Notes under the pieces: generated by a model | Seen by the model: only the letters and a program-made list of their open reading frames with translations | Databases searched by the model: none | What the model was told of the DNA's origin: nothing | Program-made: the position numbers and the translations under genes | Source of the DNA: Cupriavidus nantongensis | GTDB lineage: Bacteria > Pseudomonadota > Gammaproteobacteria > Burkholderiales > Burkholderiaceae | Direction of reading: 5' to 3' | NCBI RefSeq assembly: GCF_001598055.1 | Contig: NZ_CP014845.1 | Span: 310,001 to 374,000 of the forward strand | Length of the DNA stretch: 64,000 nucleotides | Shown here: piece by piece, positions 1 to 8,623 of the stretch | Layout of the letters: the number at the start of each line of letters is the position of its first letter | How positions within the stretch are numbered: position 1 is the stretch's first letter

Positions 1-172
1 CGGGCAGTACCACGTCGGCAAGATGAGCCGGGCCTGCCTGACCGAGGCCGAGCAGCGCGCGGGGCTGGTGCTGGCCTGCAAGACTTATCCGGACAGCGAT
101 ATCCGGCTGCGGCCGGTGGCGCTGCTGCAGCGCTGCCTGGAGCGGCATGCCGGCCGGCGCGAATCCGCGTGA
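1..172 (+). CDS. 2Fe-2S ferredoxin of the meta-cleavage operon, C-terminal part
   Basis: Only the last 56 codons are present, read in the frame starting at base 2 and ending at the TGA at 170-172. The visible part has the plant-type ferredoxin ending: a CLTEAEQRAGLVLAC stretch whose last cysteine is the fourth cluster ligand, then the usual PDSD segment. The first three cysteine ligands lie outside the window. A small ferredoxin directly before catechol 2,3-dioxygenase is the position of XylT/DmpQ, which re-reduces the oxidised active-site iron of that dioxygenase. The dioxygenase starts 33 bp downstream, so the two are almost certainly co-transcribed. Assignment rests on the motif plus context. 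Confidence 0.85.
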   Translation, partial: GQYHVGKMSRACLTEAEQRAGLVLACKTYPDSDIRLRPVALLQRCLERHAGRRESA

Positions 173-205
173 CCGGGCAGTGAACCCATATACAAGGAGA
201 CAGAA

Positions 206-1141
206 ATGGCATTGACAGGCGTATTGCGCCCGGGGCATGTGGCCCTGCGCGTGCTGGAGCTGGAACCGGCGCTGAAGCACTATACCGAGGTGCTCGGCTT
301 GATCGAAACCGCGCGCGATGCCCAGGGCCGCGTGTTCCTGAAGGCCTGGGACGAGCATGACCACCACAGCGTGGTGCTGCGCGAGGCCGACAGCCCGGGC
401 ATGGACTACATGGGTTTTCGCGTCGACAGCGGCCACACGCTGGAGCGGCTGGCGCGGGAGGTCGAGCAATCCGGGCTGGCCACCGCTTGCCAGTGGATCC
501 CCGCCGGCGAGCACCCGCACACCGGCGTGCGCTTCCGCTTCACCATCCCGACCGGCCATGCGATCGAGCTGTTCGCGGACAAGGACAAGCCCGGCTGCAG
601 GACCGGCGACATCAATCCCGATCCCTGGCCGGATGACCTGCGTGGCATGGCGCCGAGCCGCTTCGACCATTGCCTGCTGTATGGCGATGATGTCGACGGC
701 ACCGTCAAGCTGTTCCGCGAGGTGCTTGGCTTCTCGCTGGCGGAGCAGGTGGTGGCGGGGCCGGATGGCGAGACGCTGATCGGCGCCTTCCTGACCTGCT
801 CGAACAAGGCGCACGACATCGCGTTTATCCGCCACCCGGAGAAGAACCGCTTCCACCATGCCTCGTTCCTGCTCGACAACTGGGGCGAGGTGCTGAAGGC
901 GGCCGACATCATTTCCAAGAAGGACGTCTCGCTCGATATCGGCCCCACCCGCCATGGCATCACGCGCGGCGCGACGATCTACTTCTTCGACCCCTCCGGC
1001 AACCGCAACGAGGTCTTCTCCGGCGGCTATATCCACTATCCGGACAAGCCCACCATCACCTGGACCGACAACGAGCTGGGGCGCGCGATCTTCTATCACG
1101 ACAGGAAACTGAACGAAGCGTTTTTGAATGTGCTGACCTGA
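206..1141 (+). CDS. dmpB: Catechol 2,3-dioxygenase (extradiol, type I)
   Basis: Opens the catechol ring between C2 and C3 to give 2-hydroxymuconic semialdehyde, using Fe(II) and O2. The protein is 311 residues, normal for the XylE/DmpB family, and has two vicinal-oxygen-chelate domains. The iron ligands of the C-terminal domain are visible: His155 (FDHC), His218 (FHHASF) and Glu269 (NRNEVFSGG), with a DPSGNRNE signature. An AAGGAGA ribosome site lies at 194-200, six bases before the ATG. It follows the ferredoxin gene and precedes the semialdehyde dehydrogenase, but a 112-bp gap containing a palindromic repeat separates it from the latter. Confidence 0.96.
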   Translation: MALTGVLRPGHVALRVLELEPALKHYTEVLGLIETARDAQGRVFLKAWDEHDHHSVVLREADSPGMDYMGFRVDSGHTLERLAREVEQSGLATACQWIPAGEHPHTGVRFRFTIPTGHAIELFADKDKPGCRTGDINPDPWPDDLRGMAPSRFDHCLLYGDDVDGTVKLFREVLGFSLAEQVVAGPDGETLIGAFLTCSNKAHDIAFIRHPEKNRFHHASFLLDNWGEVLKAADIISKKDVSLDIGPTRHGITRGATIYFFDPSGNRNEVFSGGYIHYPDKPTITWTDNELGRAIFYHDRKLNEAFLNVLT

Positions 1142-1170
1142 CTGCCATCGCTCGCCATTCTGCGGGTTTT

Positions 1171-1200
1171 CTCCCCTCTCCCGCTTGCGGGAGAGGGAGC
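1171..1200. repeat. Dispersed palindromic repeat (copy 1)
   Basis: CCCTCTCCCGC, TT, GCGGGAGAGGG: an 11-bp perfect stem at 1174-1184 and 1187-1197. It sits between dmpB and dmpC in the middle of the operon. A second copy with the same CCCTCTCCC/GGGAGAGGG arms lies at 39797-39820 after the RND operon, and a degenerate one near 8530. No T-run follows, so this is not a classical terminator; it resembles the short palindromes scattered between genes in Burkholderiales. Confidence 0.8.
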
Positions 1201-1253
1201 AACCAATCGGCAAGCCAACAGTCCGGCAAGTAACAGCCCCAACGAGAACCAAC

Positions 1254-2708
1254 ATGAAACACTTCAAAAACTTCATCAACGGCGAGTGGGTCGGGACCGC
1301 ACGCACGTTCGAGAACCGCAACCCCGCCGACAACACCGTGATCGGCCACGTCCACGAAGCCGGCCAGGCCGAGGTCGACGCCGCGGTGCAGGCCGCGCGC
1401 AATGCGCTGCACGGCCCCTGGGGCCGCATGACCGTGGCGCAGCGGGTCGAGTTGCTGCATGCGGTGGCAGACGGCATCAACCGGCGCTTCGATGAATTCG
1501 TGCAGGCCGAAATCGCCGATACCGGCAAGCCCTTCGGCCTGGCCAGCCATCTCGACATCCCGCGCGGCGCGGCCAACTTCAAGATCTTTGCCGACCTGAT
1601 CCGCAACGTGCCGACCGAGAGCTTTGCCATGGATACCCCGGACGGCGGCAAGGCCATCAATTACGCGGTGCGCAGCCCGCGCGGGGTGATCGGCGTGGTG
1701 TGCCCGTGGAACCTGCCGCTGCTGCTGATGACGTGGAAGGTCGGACCGGCACTGGCCTGCGGCAACACCGTGGTGGTCAAGCCGTCGGAGGAAACCCCGG
1801 CCACCGCGACGCTGCTGGGCGAGGTGATGAACGAGGCCGGCGTGCCGCCGGGTGTCTACAACGTCGTGCATGGCTTTGGCCCGGACTCTGCCGGGGCGTT
1901 CCTGACCGCGCATCCGCAGGTCAACGGCATCACCTTCACCGGCGAAACCCGCACGGGCGAGGCCATCATGAAGGCCGCGGCCAACGGCGTGCGGCCGGTG
2001 TCGTTCGAACTGGGCGGCAAGAACGCCGGCATCGTGTTTGCCGATGCCGACTTCGACCAGGCCGTGGCCGGCATCGCGCGCTCGGCCTTCGAGAACAGCG
2101 GCCAGGTCTGCCTGGGCACCGAGCGCGTCTACGTGCAGCGGCCGCTCTTCGAGCGTTTTGTCGCCGCACTGAAGGCGAAGGCGGAAGGCCTGAAGCTGGG
2201 GTGGCCCACCGAGCCCGGCGTAAACATGGGGCCGCTGGTGTCGCATGAGCACCGCGACAAGGTGCTGGCCTACTACCGCAAGGCCGCCGAGGCCGGCGCC
2301 ACGGTGGTCACGGGCGGCGGCGTGCCGCAGATGCCGGGCGCGCTCGCCGAAGGCGCGTGGGTGCAGCCCACCATCTGGACCGGGCTGCCCGAAAGCGCCG
2401 CAGTGATCCGCGAGGAGATCTTCGGGCCGTGCTGCCACATCGCCCCGTTCGACACCGAAGCGGAAGTGATCGCGCTGGCCAACGACACCCCGTACGGCCT
2501 GGCCGCCACGGTCTGGACCGGCGACCTCGGCACCGCGCACCGCATGGGCAGCGCGCTGGACGTCGGCATTTGCTGGATCAATGCCTGGTTCCTGCGCGAC
2601 CTGCGTACCGCCTTTGGCGGAGCCAAACAGTCGGGCATCGGCCGCGAGGGCGGTGTCCATTCGCTCGAGTTCTATACCGAGCTGCGCAATGTCTGCGTCC
2701 GCCTGTGA
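1254..2708 (+). CDS. dmpC: 2-hydroxymuconic semialdehyde dehydrogenase
   Basis: NAD-dependent oxidation of 2-hydroxymuconic semialdehyde to 4-oxalocrotonate (2-hydroxymuconate), the first step of the dehydrogenative branch. From the ATG at 1254 the protein is 484 residues, matching the family (about 486) and beginning MKHFKNFINGEWV. The frame is open upstream to 1185, but that part overlaps the palindromic repeat and was rejected. Aldehyde dehydrogenase features: catalytic Cys286 in SGQVCLGTE, general base Glu252 in FELGGKNAG, and an N-terminal VVCPWNLPLL segment typical of the fold. The ribosome site is weak (ACGAGAACC). The gene ends 9 bp before dmpE. Confidence 0.95.
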   Translation: MKHFKNFINGEWVGTARTFENRNPADNTVIGHVHEAGQAEVDAAVQAARNALHGPWGRMTVAQRVELLHAVADGINRRFDEFVQAEIADTGKPFGLASHLDIPRGAANFKIFADLIRNVPTESFAMDTPDGGKAINYAVRSPRGVIGVVCPWNLPLLLMTWKVGPALACGNTVVVKPSEETPATATLLGEVMNEAGVPPGVYNVVHGFGPDSAGAFLTAHPQVNGITFTGETRTGEAIMKAAANGVRPVSFELGGKNAGIVFADADFDQAVAGIARSAFENSGQVCLGTERVYVQRPLFERFVAALKAKAEGLKLGWPTEPGVNMGPLVSHEHRDKVLAYYRKAAEAGATVVTGGGVPQMPGALAEGAWVQPTIWTGLPESAAVIREEIFGPCCHIAPFDTEAEVIALANDTPYGLAATVWTGDLGTAHRMGSALDVGICWINAWFLRDLRTAFGGAKQSGIGREGGVHSLEFYTELRNVCVRL

Positions 2709-2717
2709 GGTGCCATC

Positions 2718-3500
2718 ATGCATAGCGAACTTATCCTCGAGCTCGGCGCCGGCCTGCACCAGGCCCTTGCCACGCGCCGCCCGCTGGCGCCACTGACTGA
2801 ATCCTGGCCGGACCTGACCATCGACGATGCCTACCGCATCCAGCTGGCGATGGTGCAGCACCGGCTCGACGCCGGGGAACGTGTGGTCGGCAAGAAGATC
2901 GGCGTGACCAGCCGCGTGGTGATGGACATGCTGGACGTGCGCCAGCCCGATTTTGGTCACCTGCTGTCGGGCATGGTCCATGCCGACGGCGCGGCGATTC
3001 CCGCCGCTACGCTGATTGCGCCCAAGGCAGAAGGCGAGATTGCCTTCGTGCTGAAGGAAGACCTGCAAGGGCCCGGCGTGACCAATGCCGACGTGCTGCG
3101 CGCCACCGCGTGGGTGCTGCCGTGCTTCGAGATCGTCGATTCGCGCATCCGCGACTGGAACATCCGGATCCAGGACACCGTGGCGGACAACGCCTCGTCA
3201 GGCGTGTTCGTGCTGGGCGATGCCGCCGTGGATCCGCGCAACGTGGACCTGGCCACGGTCGGCATGACGCTGGAGAAGAACGGCGAGATCGTCGCCACCG
3301 GCGCCGGCGCGGCCGCGCTGGGGCATCCCGTCAATGCGGTGACGTGGCTGGCCAATACGCTGGGGCGTCTGGGCATCGGGCTGAAGCGCGGTGAAGTGAT
3401 CTTGTCCGGATCGCTGGCTGCGATGGTGCCGGTGGGCGCCGGCGACCAGCTGCGCATCAGCCTGGGCGGCATCGGCTCGGCCGGGGTGCGCTTTGTCTGA
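2718..3500 (+). CDS. dmpE: 2-oxopent-4-enoate hydratase
   Basis: Adds water to 2-hydroxypenta-2,4-dienoate, giving 4-hydroxy-2-oxovalerate. The 260-residue protein belongs to the hydratase/decarboxylase branch of the fumarylacetoacetate-hydrolase fold. It shows the GERVVGKKIGVTS, DNASSGVFVLG and AGAAALGHPVNAV segments that I recognise from DmpE rather than DmpH. A metal-binding glutamate cluster lies in PKAEGEIAF. GAGGTG lies about 5 bases before the ATG, overlapping the dmpC stop. It is homologous to the next gene but clearly a different subfamily. Confidence 0.93.
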   Translation: MHSELILELGAGLHQALATRRPLAPLTESWPDLTIDDAYRIQLAMVQHRLDAGERVVGKKIGVTSRVVMDMLDVRQPDFGHLLSGMVHADGAAIPAATLIAPKAEGEIAFVLKEDLQGPGVTNADVLRATAWVLPCFEIVDSRIRDWNIRIQDTVADNASSGVFVLGDAAVDPRNVDLATVGMTLEKNGEIVATGAGAAALGHPVNAVTWLANTLGRLGIGLKRGEVILSGSLAAMVPVGAGDQLRISLGGIGSAGVRFV

Positions 3501-3536
3501 CCGCCCTCCAATCATCAATCCCGCGGAAAACAAGCC

Positions 3537-4325
3537 ATGAACCTGACAGCAGACACCATTGCCCATCTCGCCGAACACCTGGAGAACGCGGAGCTGAGGC
3601 GCGAAGCCGTGCGCAAGATTACCGACGAGTACCCGGAGATGGACTGGGACGACGCCTACGCCATCCAGGATGCCATTCGCGCGCGCAAGGCCGCGCGCGG
3701 CACCCGCATTGCCGGGCTCAAGATGGGCCTGACCTCGTTCGCCAAGATGCGCCAGATGGGCGTGAGCGAGCCGGTGTACGGCTTTCTCACCGACTACGGC
3801 GCTTGCATGGACGGCGCCGCCATCGATACCGGCACGCTGATCCATCCCAAGGTCGAGGCCGAGATCGCCTTCGTGCTGAAGGCGCCGCTCAAGGGGCCGG
3901 GCTGCCATATCGGCGACGTGCTGGCCGCGACCGACTTCGTGGTGCCGGCGGTAGAGGTGATCGACTCGCGCTACGAGAACTTCCGCTTCGACCTGAAGAG
4001 CGTGATCGCCGACAACACCTCGTCGGCACGCTTCGTGGTGGGCGGCACGCACCGCGGCACCGATGGGCTGGACCTTAAGAACCTGGGCGTGGTGCTGGAG
4101 AAGAACGGCGAGGTGGTGGCCACCGCCGCCGGCGCGGCGGTGCTGGGGCACCCGGCCAACAGCGTCGCCATGCTCGCCAACATGCTCGGCGCGCGCGGGC
4201 GCGAACTGCCGGCCGGCACCTTCATCATGACCGGCGGCGTCACCGAGGCCATCGCGGTGGCAGCCGGCGACAGCATCACCGTGCGCTACCAGCACCTGGG
4301 CACCGTGTCGATGCGCTTCACCTGA
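3537..4325 (+). CDS. dmpH: 4-oxalocrotonate decarboxylase
   Basis: Decarboxylates 2-oxo-3-hexenedioate to 2-hydroxypenta-2,4-dienoate, the substrate of the hydratase encoded just upstream; the two enzymes are known to form a complex that hands over the unstable dienol. The protein has 262 residues. GLKMGLTSFAKMRQMGV, HPKVEAEIAFVLKAPL and VIDSRYENFRFDL match the DmpH subfamily and separate it from DmpE. The start is preceded by GCGGAAAACAAGCC, a modest ribosome site. It lies 36 bp after dmpE and 20 bp before the tautomerase. Confidence 0.93.
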   Translation: MNLTADTIAHLAEHLENAELRREAVRKITDEYPEMDWDDAYAIQDAIRARKAARGTRIAGLKMGLTSFAKMRQMGVSEPVYGFLTDYGACMDGAAIDTGTLIHPKVEAEIAFVLKAPLKGPGCHIGDVLAATDFVVPAVEVIDSRYENFRFDLKSVIADNTSSARFVVGGTHRGTDGLDLKNLGVVLEKNGEVVATAAGAAVLGHPANSVAMLANMLGARGRELPAGTFIMTGGVTEAIAVAAGDSITVRYQHLGTVSMRFT

Positions 4326-4345
4326 ACCTGCCAAGGAGACACAAC

Positions 4346-4537
4346 ATGCCGATCATGCAGGTCTTCCTGATCGAAGGCCGTACCGAAGAACAGAAGGCGC
4401 GCCTGATCCGCGCACTGACCGACGCCGCGGTCGAGGCAGTGGGCGCGCCGGTGGAAACCGTGCGCGTGATGATCACCGAGGTGCCGAAGACGCAGTTCGG
4501 CATCGGCGGCAAGACGGCCAGGGAACTGGGCCGCTGA
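4346..4537 (+). CDS. dmpI: 4-oxalocrotonate tautomerase
   Basis: Isomerises 2-hydroxymuconate to its oxo form before decarboxylation. It encodes 63 residues; after removal of Met the mature 62-residue chain is the canonical length. All catalytic residues are in place in mature numbering: Pro1 (general base), Arg11, Arg39 and Phe50. CAAGGAGAC precedes the ATG. Small homohexameric enzyme of the tautomerase superfamily. Confidence 0.96.
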   Translation: MPIMQVFLIEGRTEEQKARLIRALTDAAVEAVGAPVETVRVMITEVPKTQFGIGGKTARELGR

Positions 4538-4585
4538 CGCGGCGTCCAGAGCAACCAGACATAGCGAACAGGAAGGGACATGGAC

Positions 4586-5524
4586 ATGAAAGCAAGCGGC
4601 CGCCACAAGGTGGCCATCATCGGCTCCGGCAATATCGGCACCGACCTGATGATCAAGGTGATGCGGCACGGCCGCCACCTGGAAATGGGGGCGATGGTGG
4701 GCATCGATGCCGCGTCGGACGGGCTGGCCCGCGCCGCGCGACTGGGCGTGCCGACGACGGCTGCAGGCATCGACGGACTGGTCGGCATGGCGGGCTTCGA
4801 CGAGATCCGCATCGCCTTCGATGCCACCTCCGCCGGCGCCCACGCGCATCACAATCGCGTGCTGCAGCAGCACGGCGTGCGCGTGGTCGACCTGACACCT
4901 GCGTCGATCGGTCCTTACGTGGTGCCCGTGGTCAACCTGGACCAGCACCTGGACGCACCCAACATCAATATGGTCACCTGCGGCGGGCAGGCCACCATTC
5001 CCATGGTGGCGGCGGTGTCGCGCGTGGCCAGGGTGCATTACGCCGAGATCGTGGCGTCGATCTCCAGCAAGTCGGCCGGACCCGGCACGCGCGCCAATAT
5101 CGACGAGTTCACGGAAACCACCAGCCAGGCGCTGTGCTCCGTGGGCGGCGCCGCGCGTGGCAAGGCCATCATCGTGCTGAACCCGGCGGAGCCACCGCTG
5201 ATGATGCGCGACACGGTCTTCACCTTGTCGGAGGACGGCGATGAAGCGCAGATTGCCGCAAGCGTCGAAGCCATGGCGCAGGCGGTGCAGGCCTATGTGC
5301 CGGGCTACCGGCTCAAGCAGCGCGTTCAGTTCGAGCGCATTGCTGCGTCGGCGCCGCTGAACATCCCCGGACTGGGGCCGATGCACGGGCTCAAGACCTC
5401 GATCTTCCTGGAGGTGGAGGGCGCCGCACATTACCTGCCGGCCTACGCCGGCAACCTCGACATCATGACCAGCGCCGCGCTGGCCTGCGCCGAGCGCCTG
5501 GCCGAAACCCGGCTGTCCGCATGA
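4586..5524 (+). CDS. dmpF: Acetaldehyde dehydrogenase (acylating)
   Basis: Converts acetaldehyde, CoA and NAD to acetyl-CoA; works as a channelling complex with the aldolase encoded next. An NAD-binding GSGNIGTDL motif is near the N-terminus, and the nucleophilic cysteine is in TCGGQATIP. Two ATGs are possible, 4580 and 4586. The second gives 312 residues, places the cysteine at position 132 as in DmpF of strain CF600, and sits 8 bases after AGGAAGGG (4570-4577). The first would be only about 2 bases from it. The stop overlaps an ATG of the next frame (ATGA), but the aldolase probably starts further on. Confidence 0.95.
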   Translation: MKASGRHKVAIIGSGNIGTDLMIKVMRHGRHLEMGAMVGIDAASDGLARAARLGVPTTAAGIDGLVGMAGFDEIRIAFDATSAGAHAHHNRVLQQHGVRVVDLTPASIGPYVVPVVNLDQHLDAPNINMVTCGGQATIPMVAAVSRVARVHYAEIVASISSKSAGPGTRANIDEFTETTSQALCSVGGAARGKAIIVLNPAEPPLMMRDTVFTLSEDGDEAQIAASVEAMAQAVQAYVPGYRLKQRVQFERIAASAPLNIPGLGPMHGLKTSIFLEVEGAAHYLPAYAGNLDIMTSAALACAERLAETRLSA

Positions 5525-5568
5525 GCGCGACACCGCGCCACGAACGCATCCAAAGCAGGGAGACCAAC

Positions 5569-6624
5569 ATGACCGCACAACCTACCAGGAAGCTCTATAT
5601 CTCCGACGTGACGCTGCGCGACGGCAGCCACGCGATCCGCCACCAGTACAGCCTGGAACACGTGCGCCGCATTGCCGCGGCACTCGACGCGGCCCGCGTC
5701 GATTCGATCGAAGTGGCGCACGGCGACGGGCTGTCGGGCTCCAGCTTCAACTACGGCTTCGGCGCGCACACCGACCTGGAATGGATTGCGGCCGTGGCGG
5801 AAACCGTGCGCCATGCCCGCGTGGCCACGCTGCTGTTGCCCGGCGTGGGCACCGTGCATGACCTGCGCGCCGCCTACGACGCCGGCGCGCGCGTGGTGCG
5901 CGTGGCCACGCACTGCACCGAGGCCGACGTTTCGCGCCAGCATATCGAATACGCGCGCGAACTTGACATGGATACCGTCGGCTTCCTGATGATGAGCCAC
6001 ATGACTGCGCCCGCGGCGCTGGCGCAGCAGGCGAAGCTGATGGAAAGCTACGGCGCCCAGTGCGTGTATGTGGTCGATTCCGGCGGCGCGCTGGGCATGC
6101 AGGACGTGCGCGAGCGCTTTCGCGCCTTCAAGGATGTGCTGCGGCCGGAAACCCAGACCGGCATGCATGCCCACCACAACCTGAGCCTGGGCGTGGCCAA
6201 CTCGATTGTCGCGGTGGAGGAAGGCTGCGACCGCATCGATGCCAGCCTGGCGGGCATGGGCGCCGGCGCCGGCAACGCGCCGCTGGAGGTCTTTATCGCC
6301 GCCGCCGAACGCCTGGGCTGGCAGCACGGCTGCGACCTCTACACCCTGATGGATGCCGCCGACGACATCGTACGCCCGCTACAGGACCGACCGGTCCGCG
6401 TCGACCGCGAGACCCTGGCGCTGGGCTACGCTGGGGTCTATTCCAGCTTCCTGCGCCATGCCGAAGCCGCCGCGGCGCGCTACGGGCTGGGCACGGTCGA
6501 CATCCTGGTCGAGCTGGGCAAGCGGCGCATGGTGGGCGGGCAGGAGGACATGATCGTGGATGTGGCGCTGGACCTGCTGGCGCGGCGCGATATGCCGGCC
6601 ATCGCGAGTGGCGCCGGAGTGTGA
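5569..6624 (+). CDS. dmpG: 4-hydroxy-2-oxovalerate aldolase
   Basis: Splits 4-hydroxy-2-oxovalerate to pyruvate and acetaldehyde, the last ring-derived step. TIM-barrel aldolase of the HMG-CoA-lyase-like superfamily: [15 protein letters not shown] near the N-terminus and the metal-binding [10 protein letters not shown] motif. The frame is open from 5521, where ATGA overlaps the dmpF stop. I prefer the ATG at 5569: it is preceded by GCAGGGAGACCAAC and gives 351 residues starting [13 protein letters not shown], close to the usual 345. The C-terminal helices provide the contact to the acetaldehyde dehydrogenase. It is the last gene of the operon in this window. Confidence 0.94.
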   Translation: MTAQPTRKLYISDVTLRDGSHAIRHQYSLEHVRRIAAALDAARVDSIEVAHGDGLSGSSFNYGFGAHTDLEWIAAVAETVRHARVATLLLPGVGTVHDLRAAYDAGARVVRVATHCTEADVSRQHIEYARELDMDTVGFLMMSHMTAPAALAQQAKLMESYGAQCVYVVDSGGALGMQDVRERFRAFKDVLRPETQTGMHAHHNLSLGVANSIVAVEEGCDRIDASLAGMGAGAGNAPLEVFIAAAERLGWQHGCDLYTLMDAADDIVRPLQDRPVRVDRETLALGYAGVYSSFLRHAEAAAARYGLGTVDILVELGKRRMVGGQEDMIVDVALDLLARRDMPAIASGAGV

Positions 6625-6888
6625 GCTGCGGCGCACCCCTTTTCGCTTCCGCGCGCCACTTGCACCCGTCCCCCACTCTTGTGGGGAACAGTTCACCGGC
6701 TCGCTACCGTTAGCCCCCGCAACAAAGAGCACGGATGCCAGCCAGCGCCATGCGCGCTGGCGATGCCGCATACCGTGCCGACCGGCAGGAACGGGCGCGC
6801 AGTGGCATGCCGAAGTCGGGCATGCAACAGGGTTAGAACCATAACAACGGAAGCGCATACGTCTTCTTGGACGGTAAGGGGAGTGATC
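6625..6888 (+). promoter_or_regulatory. Intergenic region with three hairpins before the chemoreceptor gene
   Basis: No credible gene. Three inverted repeats are visible: CCCCAC/GTGGGG at 6671-6686, GCCAGCGC/GCGCTGGC at 6741-6761, and GCATGCC/GGCATGC at 6805-6825. The first could help end the meta-cleavage transcript but has no T-run. The other two would lie in the leader of the chemoreceptor mRNA if transcription starts before 6741. A good ribosome site, AAGGGGAG, lies at about 6876. Confidence 0.4.
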
Positions 6889-8517
6889 ATGAGTGTTTTC
6901 AGGAGTCTGTCTATCCGCACGCGGCTGCTGGCCGGGTTCGGCACGCTGGCGGGCGTGGTGCTGGTGGTGTCGGCGTATTCGCTGCATGCACTTGGCGAGG
7001 CGACGGCGGGTTTCAACGACTATCTGAACGGTTTGAACGCGCGTGCCGACATGGCGGCGCAGGTGCGTAACGCAGTCGACCGGCGTGCCATTGCGGCGCG
7101 CAACCTGGTGCTGGTGACGGATGCGGCGGAGCTGGAGCGCGAGAAGGCCGATGCCCTGCGCGCGCACGAAGACGTGCAGACCCGGCTGGCGCGGCTCGGC
7201 GAGATGGTGCGCCAGCCTGGCGTCAGCGACGAGGCGCGCAAGCTGGTGGAGGAGGTCGCCAGGGTCGAAGCGCAGTATGGTCCGGTTGCCACCGGCATTG
7301 TCGGGCTGGCGGTCGAGCGCAAGATCGAGGAAGCCATCGGCCGGATCGACAAGCAATGCCGTCCGTTGCTGGCGGCGCTGATCAAGTCGACCGATGCCTA
7401 CGCCGAGTTCACCAAGGCCCGCCAGAAGGAGATGGAGCGCCGGCTCGAGGCGGACTACGAGCGCCAGCGCAACCTGCTGATCCTGATCTCGCTGGTGTCC
7501 GCGGTGATTGCGCTGGCCGGCGGCGTGCTGATCACGCGCGCCATCACGCGCCCGATCCAGCAAGCGGTCGAGGTGGCCGGCACCGTTGCCGGCGGCGACC
7601 TGGGTGCGCGCATCGAAGTGGACCGCGATGACGAGACCGGCCGGCTGCTGGCGGCATTGCGCGACATGAACGAACGGCTGACGGCCACCGTTACCCGGGT
7701 GCGCGCGAGCAGCGGCAATATCGCCATCAGCACCAGCGAGATCGCCCGCGGCAACGCCGACCTGAGCAGCCGCACCGAGGAGCAGGCGGCTTCGCTCGAG
7801 CAGACCGCGGCGAGCATGGAGGAACTGACCGAGACCGTGCGCCAGAACACCGAGAATGCGCGCCAGGCCAGCGAACTCGCGCGCAGCGCCGCCGACGTGG
7901 CGCAACGCGGCAGCACCACGGTGCAGCGCGTGGTCGGCACGATGCAGGACATCAGCGCCAGTTCGGACAAGATCGCGGAGATCACCGGCATCATCGAAGG
8001 CATTGCGTTCCAGACCAATATCCTGGCGCTGAACGCAGCGGTGGAAGCGGCGCGCGCGGGCGAGCAGGGCCGCGGCTTTGCCGTGGTGGCGAGCGAGGTG
8101 CGCGGGCTGGCCCAGCGTTCGTCCAGCGCGGCCAAGGAGATCAAGGAACTGATCGAGGCGTCGGGGCGGCAGGTGCAGGATGGTTCGTCGCTGGCCAGCG
8201 AGGCGGGCCAGACCATGGCCGAGGTGACCCAGGCAGTGGCGCGCGTGACCGGCATCGTCGAGGAGATCGCAACCGCGTCGGCCGAGCAGACCCGCGGCAT
8301 CGAGCAGGTCAACCAGGCCATCGTGCAGATCGACCAGGTCACGCAGCAGAATGCGTCGCTGGTGAGCGAGGCGGCCAATGCCTCGCGCGCGCTGGAAGAG
8401 CAGGGTCGCGAACTGAGCGAGGTGGTGGCGTTCTTCCGCCTGCCGGGTGAGGGTGGTGGCCGTGTCGAGGCGCCCGTTTTGGCACGGCGTGCGGTGGGTG
8501 CCATGGCGACGGCGTAG
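6889..8517 (+). CDS. Methyl-accepting chemotaxis protein
   Basis: Transmembrane chemoreceptor signalling to CheA/CheW. The chosen ATG at 6889 follows AAGGGGAG and gives 542 residues; the frame is open upstream to 6679 but without receptor-like sequence. Order: first membrane helix about 11-31, small periplasmic four-helix sensor, second membrane helix about 195-216, HAMP domain, then the cytoplasmic coiled coil. The conserved hairpin tip lies at about 377-407 ([20 protein letters not shown]). There is no NWETF-type C-terminal tether for CheR/CheB. Its position right after a phenol operon suggests, but does not prove, that it senses aromatic compounds. Confidence 0.93.
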   Translation: MSVFRSLSIRTRLLAGFGTLAGVVLVVSAYSLHALGEATAGFNDYLNGLNARADMAAQVRNAVDRRAIAARNLVLVTDAAELEREKADALRAHEDVQTRLARLGEMVRQPGVSDEARKLVEEVARVEAQYGPVATGIVGLAVERKIEEAIGRIDKQCRPLLAALIKSTDAYAEFTKARQKEMERRLEADYERQRNLLILISLVSAVIALAGGVLITRAITRPIQQAVEVAGTVAGGDLGARIEVDRDDETGRLLAALRDMNERLTATVTRVRASSGNIAISTSEIARGNADLSSRTEEQAASLEQTAASMEELTETVRQNTENARQASELARSAADVAQRGSTTVQRVVGTMQDISASSDKIAEITGIIEGIAFQTNILALNAAVEAARAGEQGRGFAVVASEVRGLAQRSSSAAKEIKELIEASGRQVQDGSSLASEAGQTMAEVTQAVARVTGIVEEIATASAEQTRGIEQVNQAIVQIDQVTQQNASLVSEAANASRALEEQGRELSEVVAFFRLPGEGGGRVEAPVLARRAVGAMATA

Positions 8518-8623
8518 CGCCGCCGTACTCCCTCTCCCTCTGGGAGGGCGCAAACCGGCGAATGCATCGGCGGCGCGGGGCGGGTAGACTTGCCTGTCCC
8601 ACTTCCCTTACATCGCCACCGCC

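Noticed and set aside
1171..1200. Rho-independent terminator between dmpB and dmpC
   Set aside because: Stem is strong but no T-run follows, and termination here would cut the operon; repeat element preferred.
1056..3068. A 670-codon antisense frame over dmpC and dmpE
   Set aside because: Translation is compositionally biased and without motifs; both sense genes are complete and recognisable.
5521..5568. Start of the aldolase at the ATG overlapping the dmpF stop
   Set aside because: Adds 16 residues not seen in the family; ATG 5569 has a better ribosome site and gives near-normal length.
8528..8556. Third full copy of the palindromic repeat
   Set aside because: Only CCCTCTCCCTC...GGGAGGG remains; arms no longer pair over more than 5 bp.
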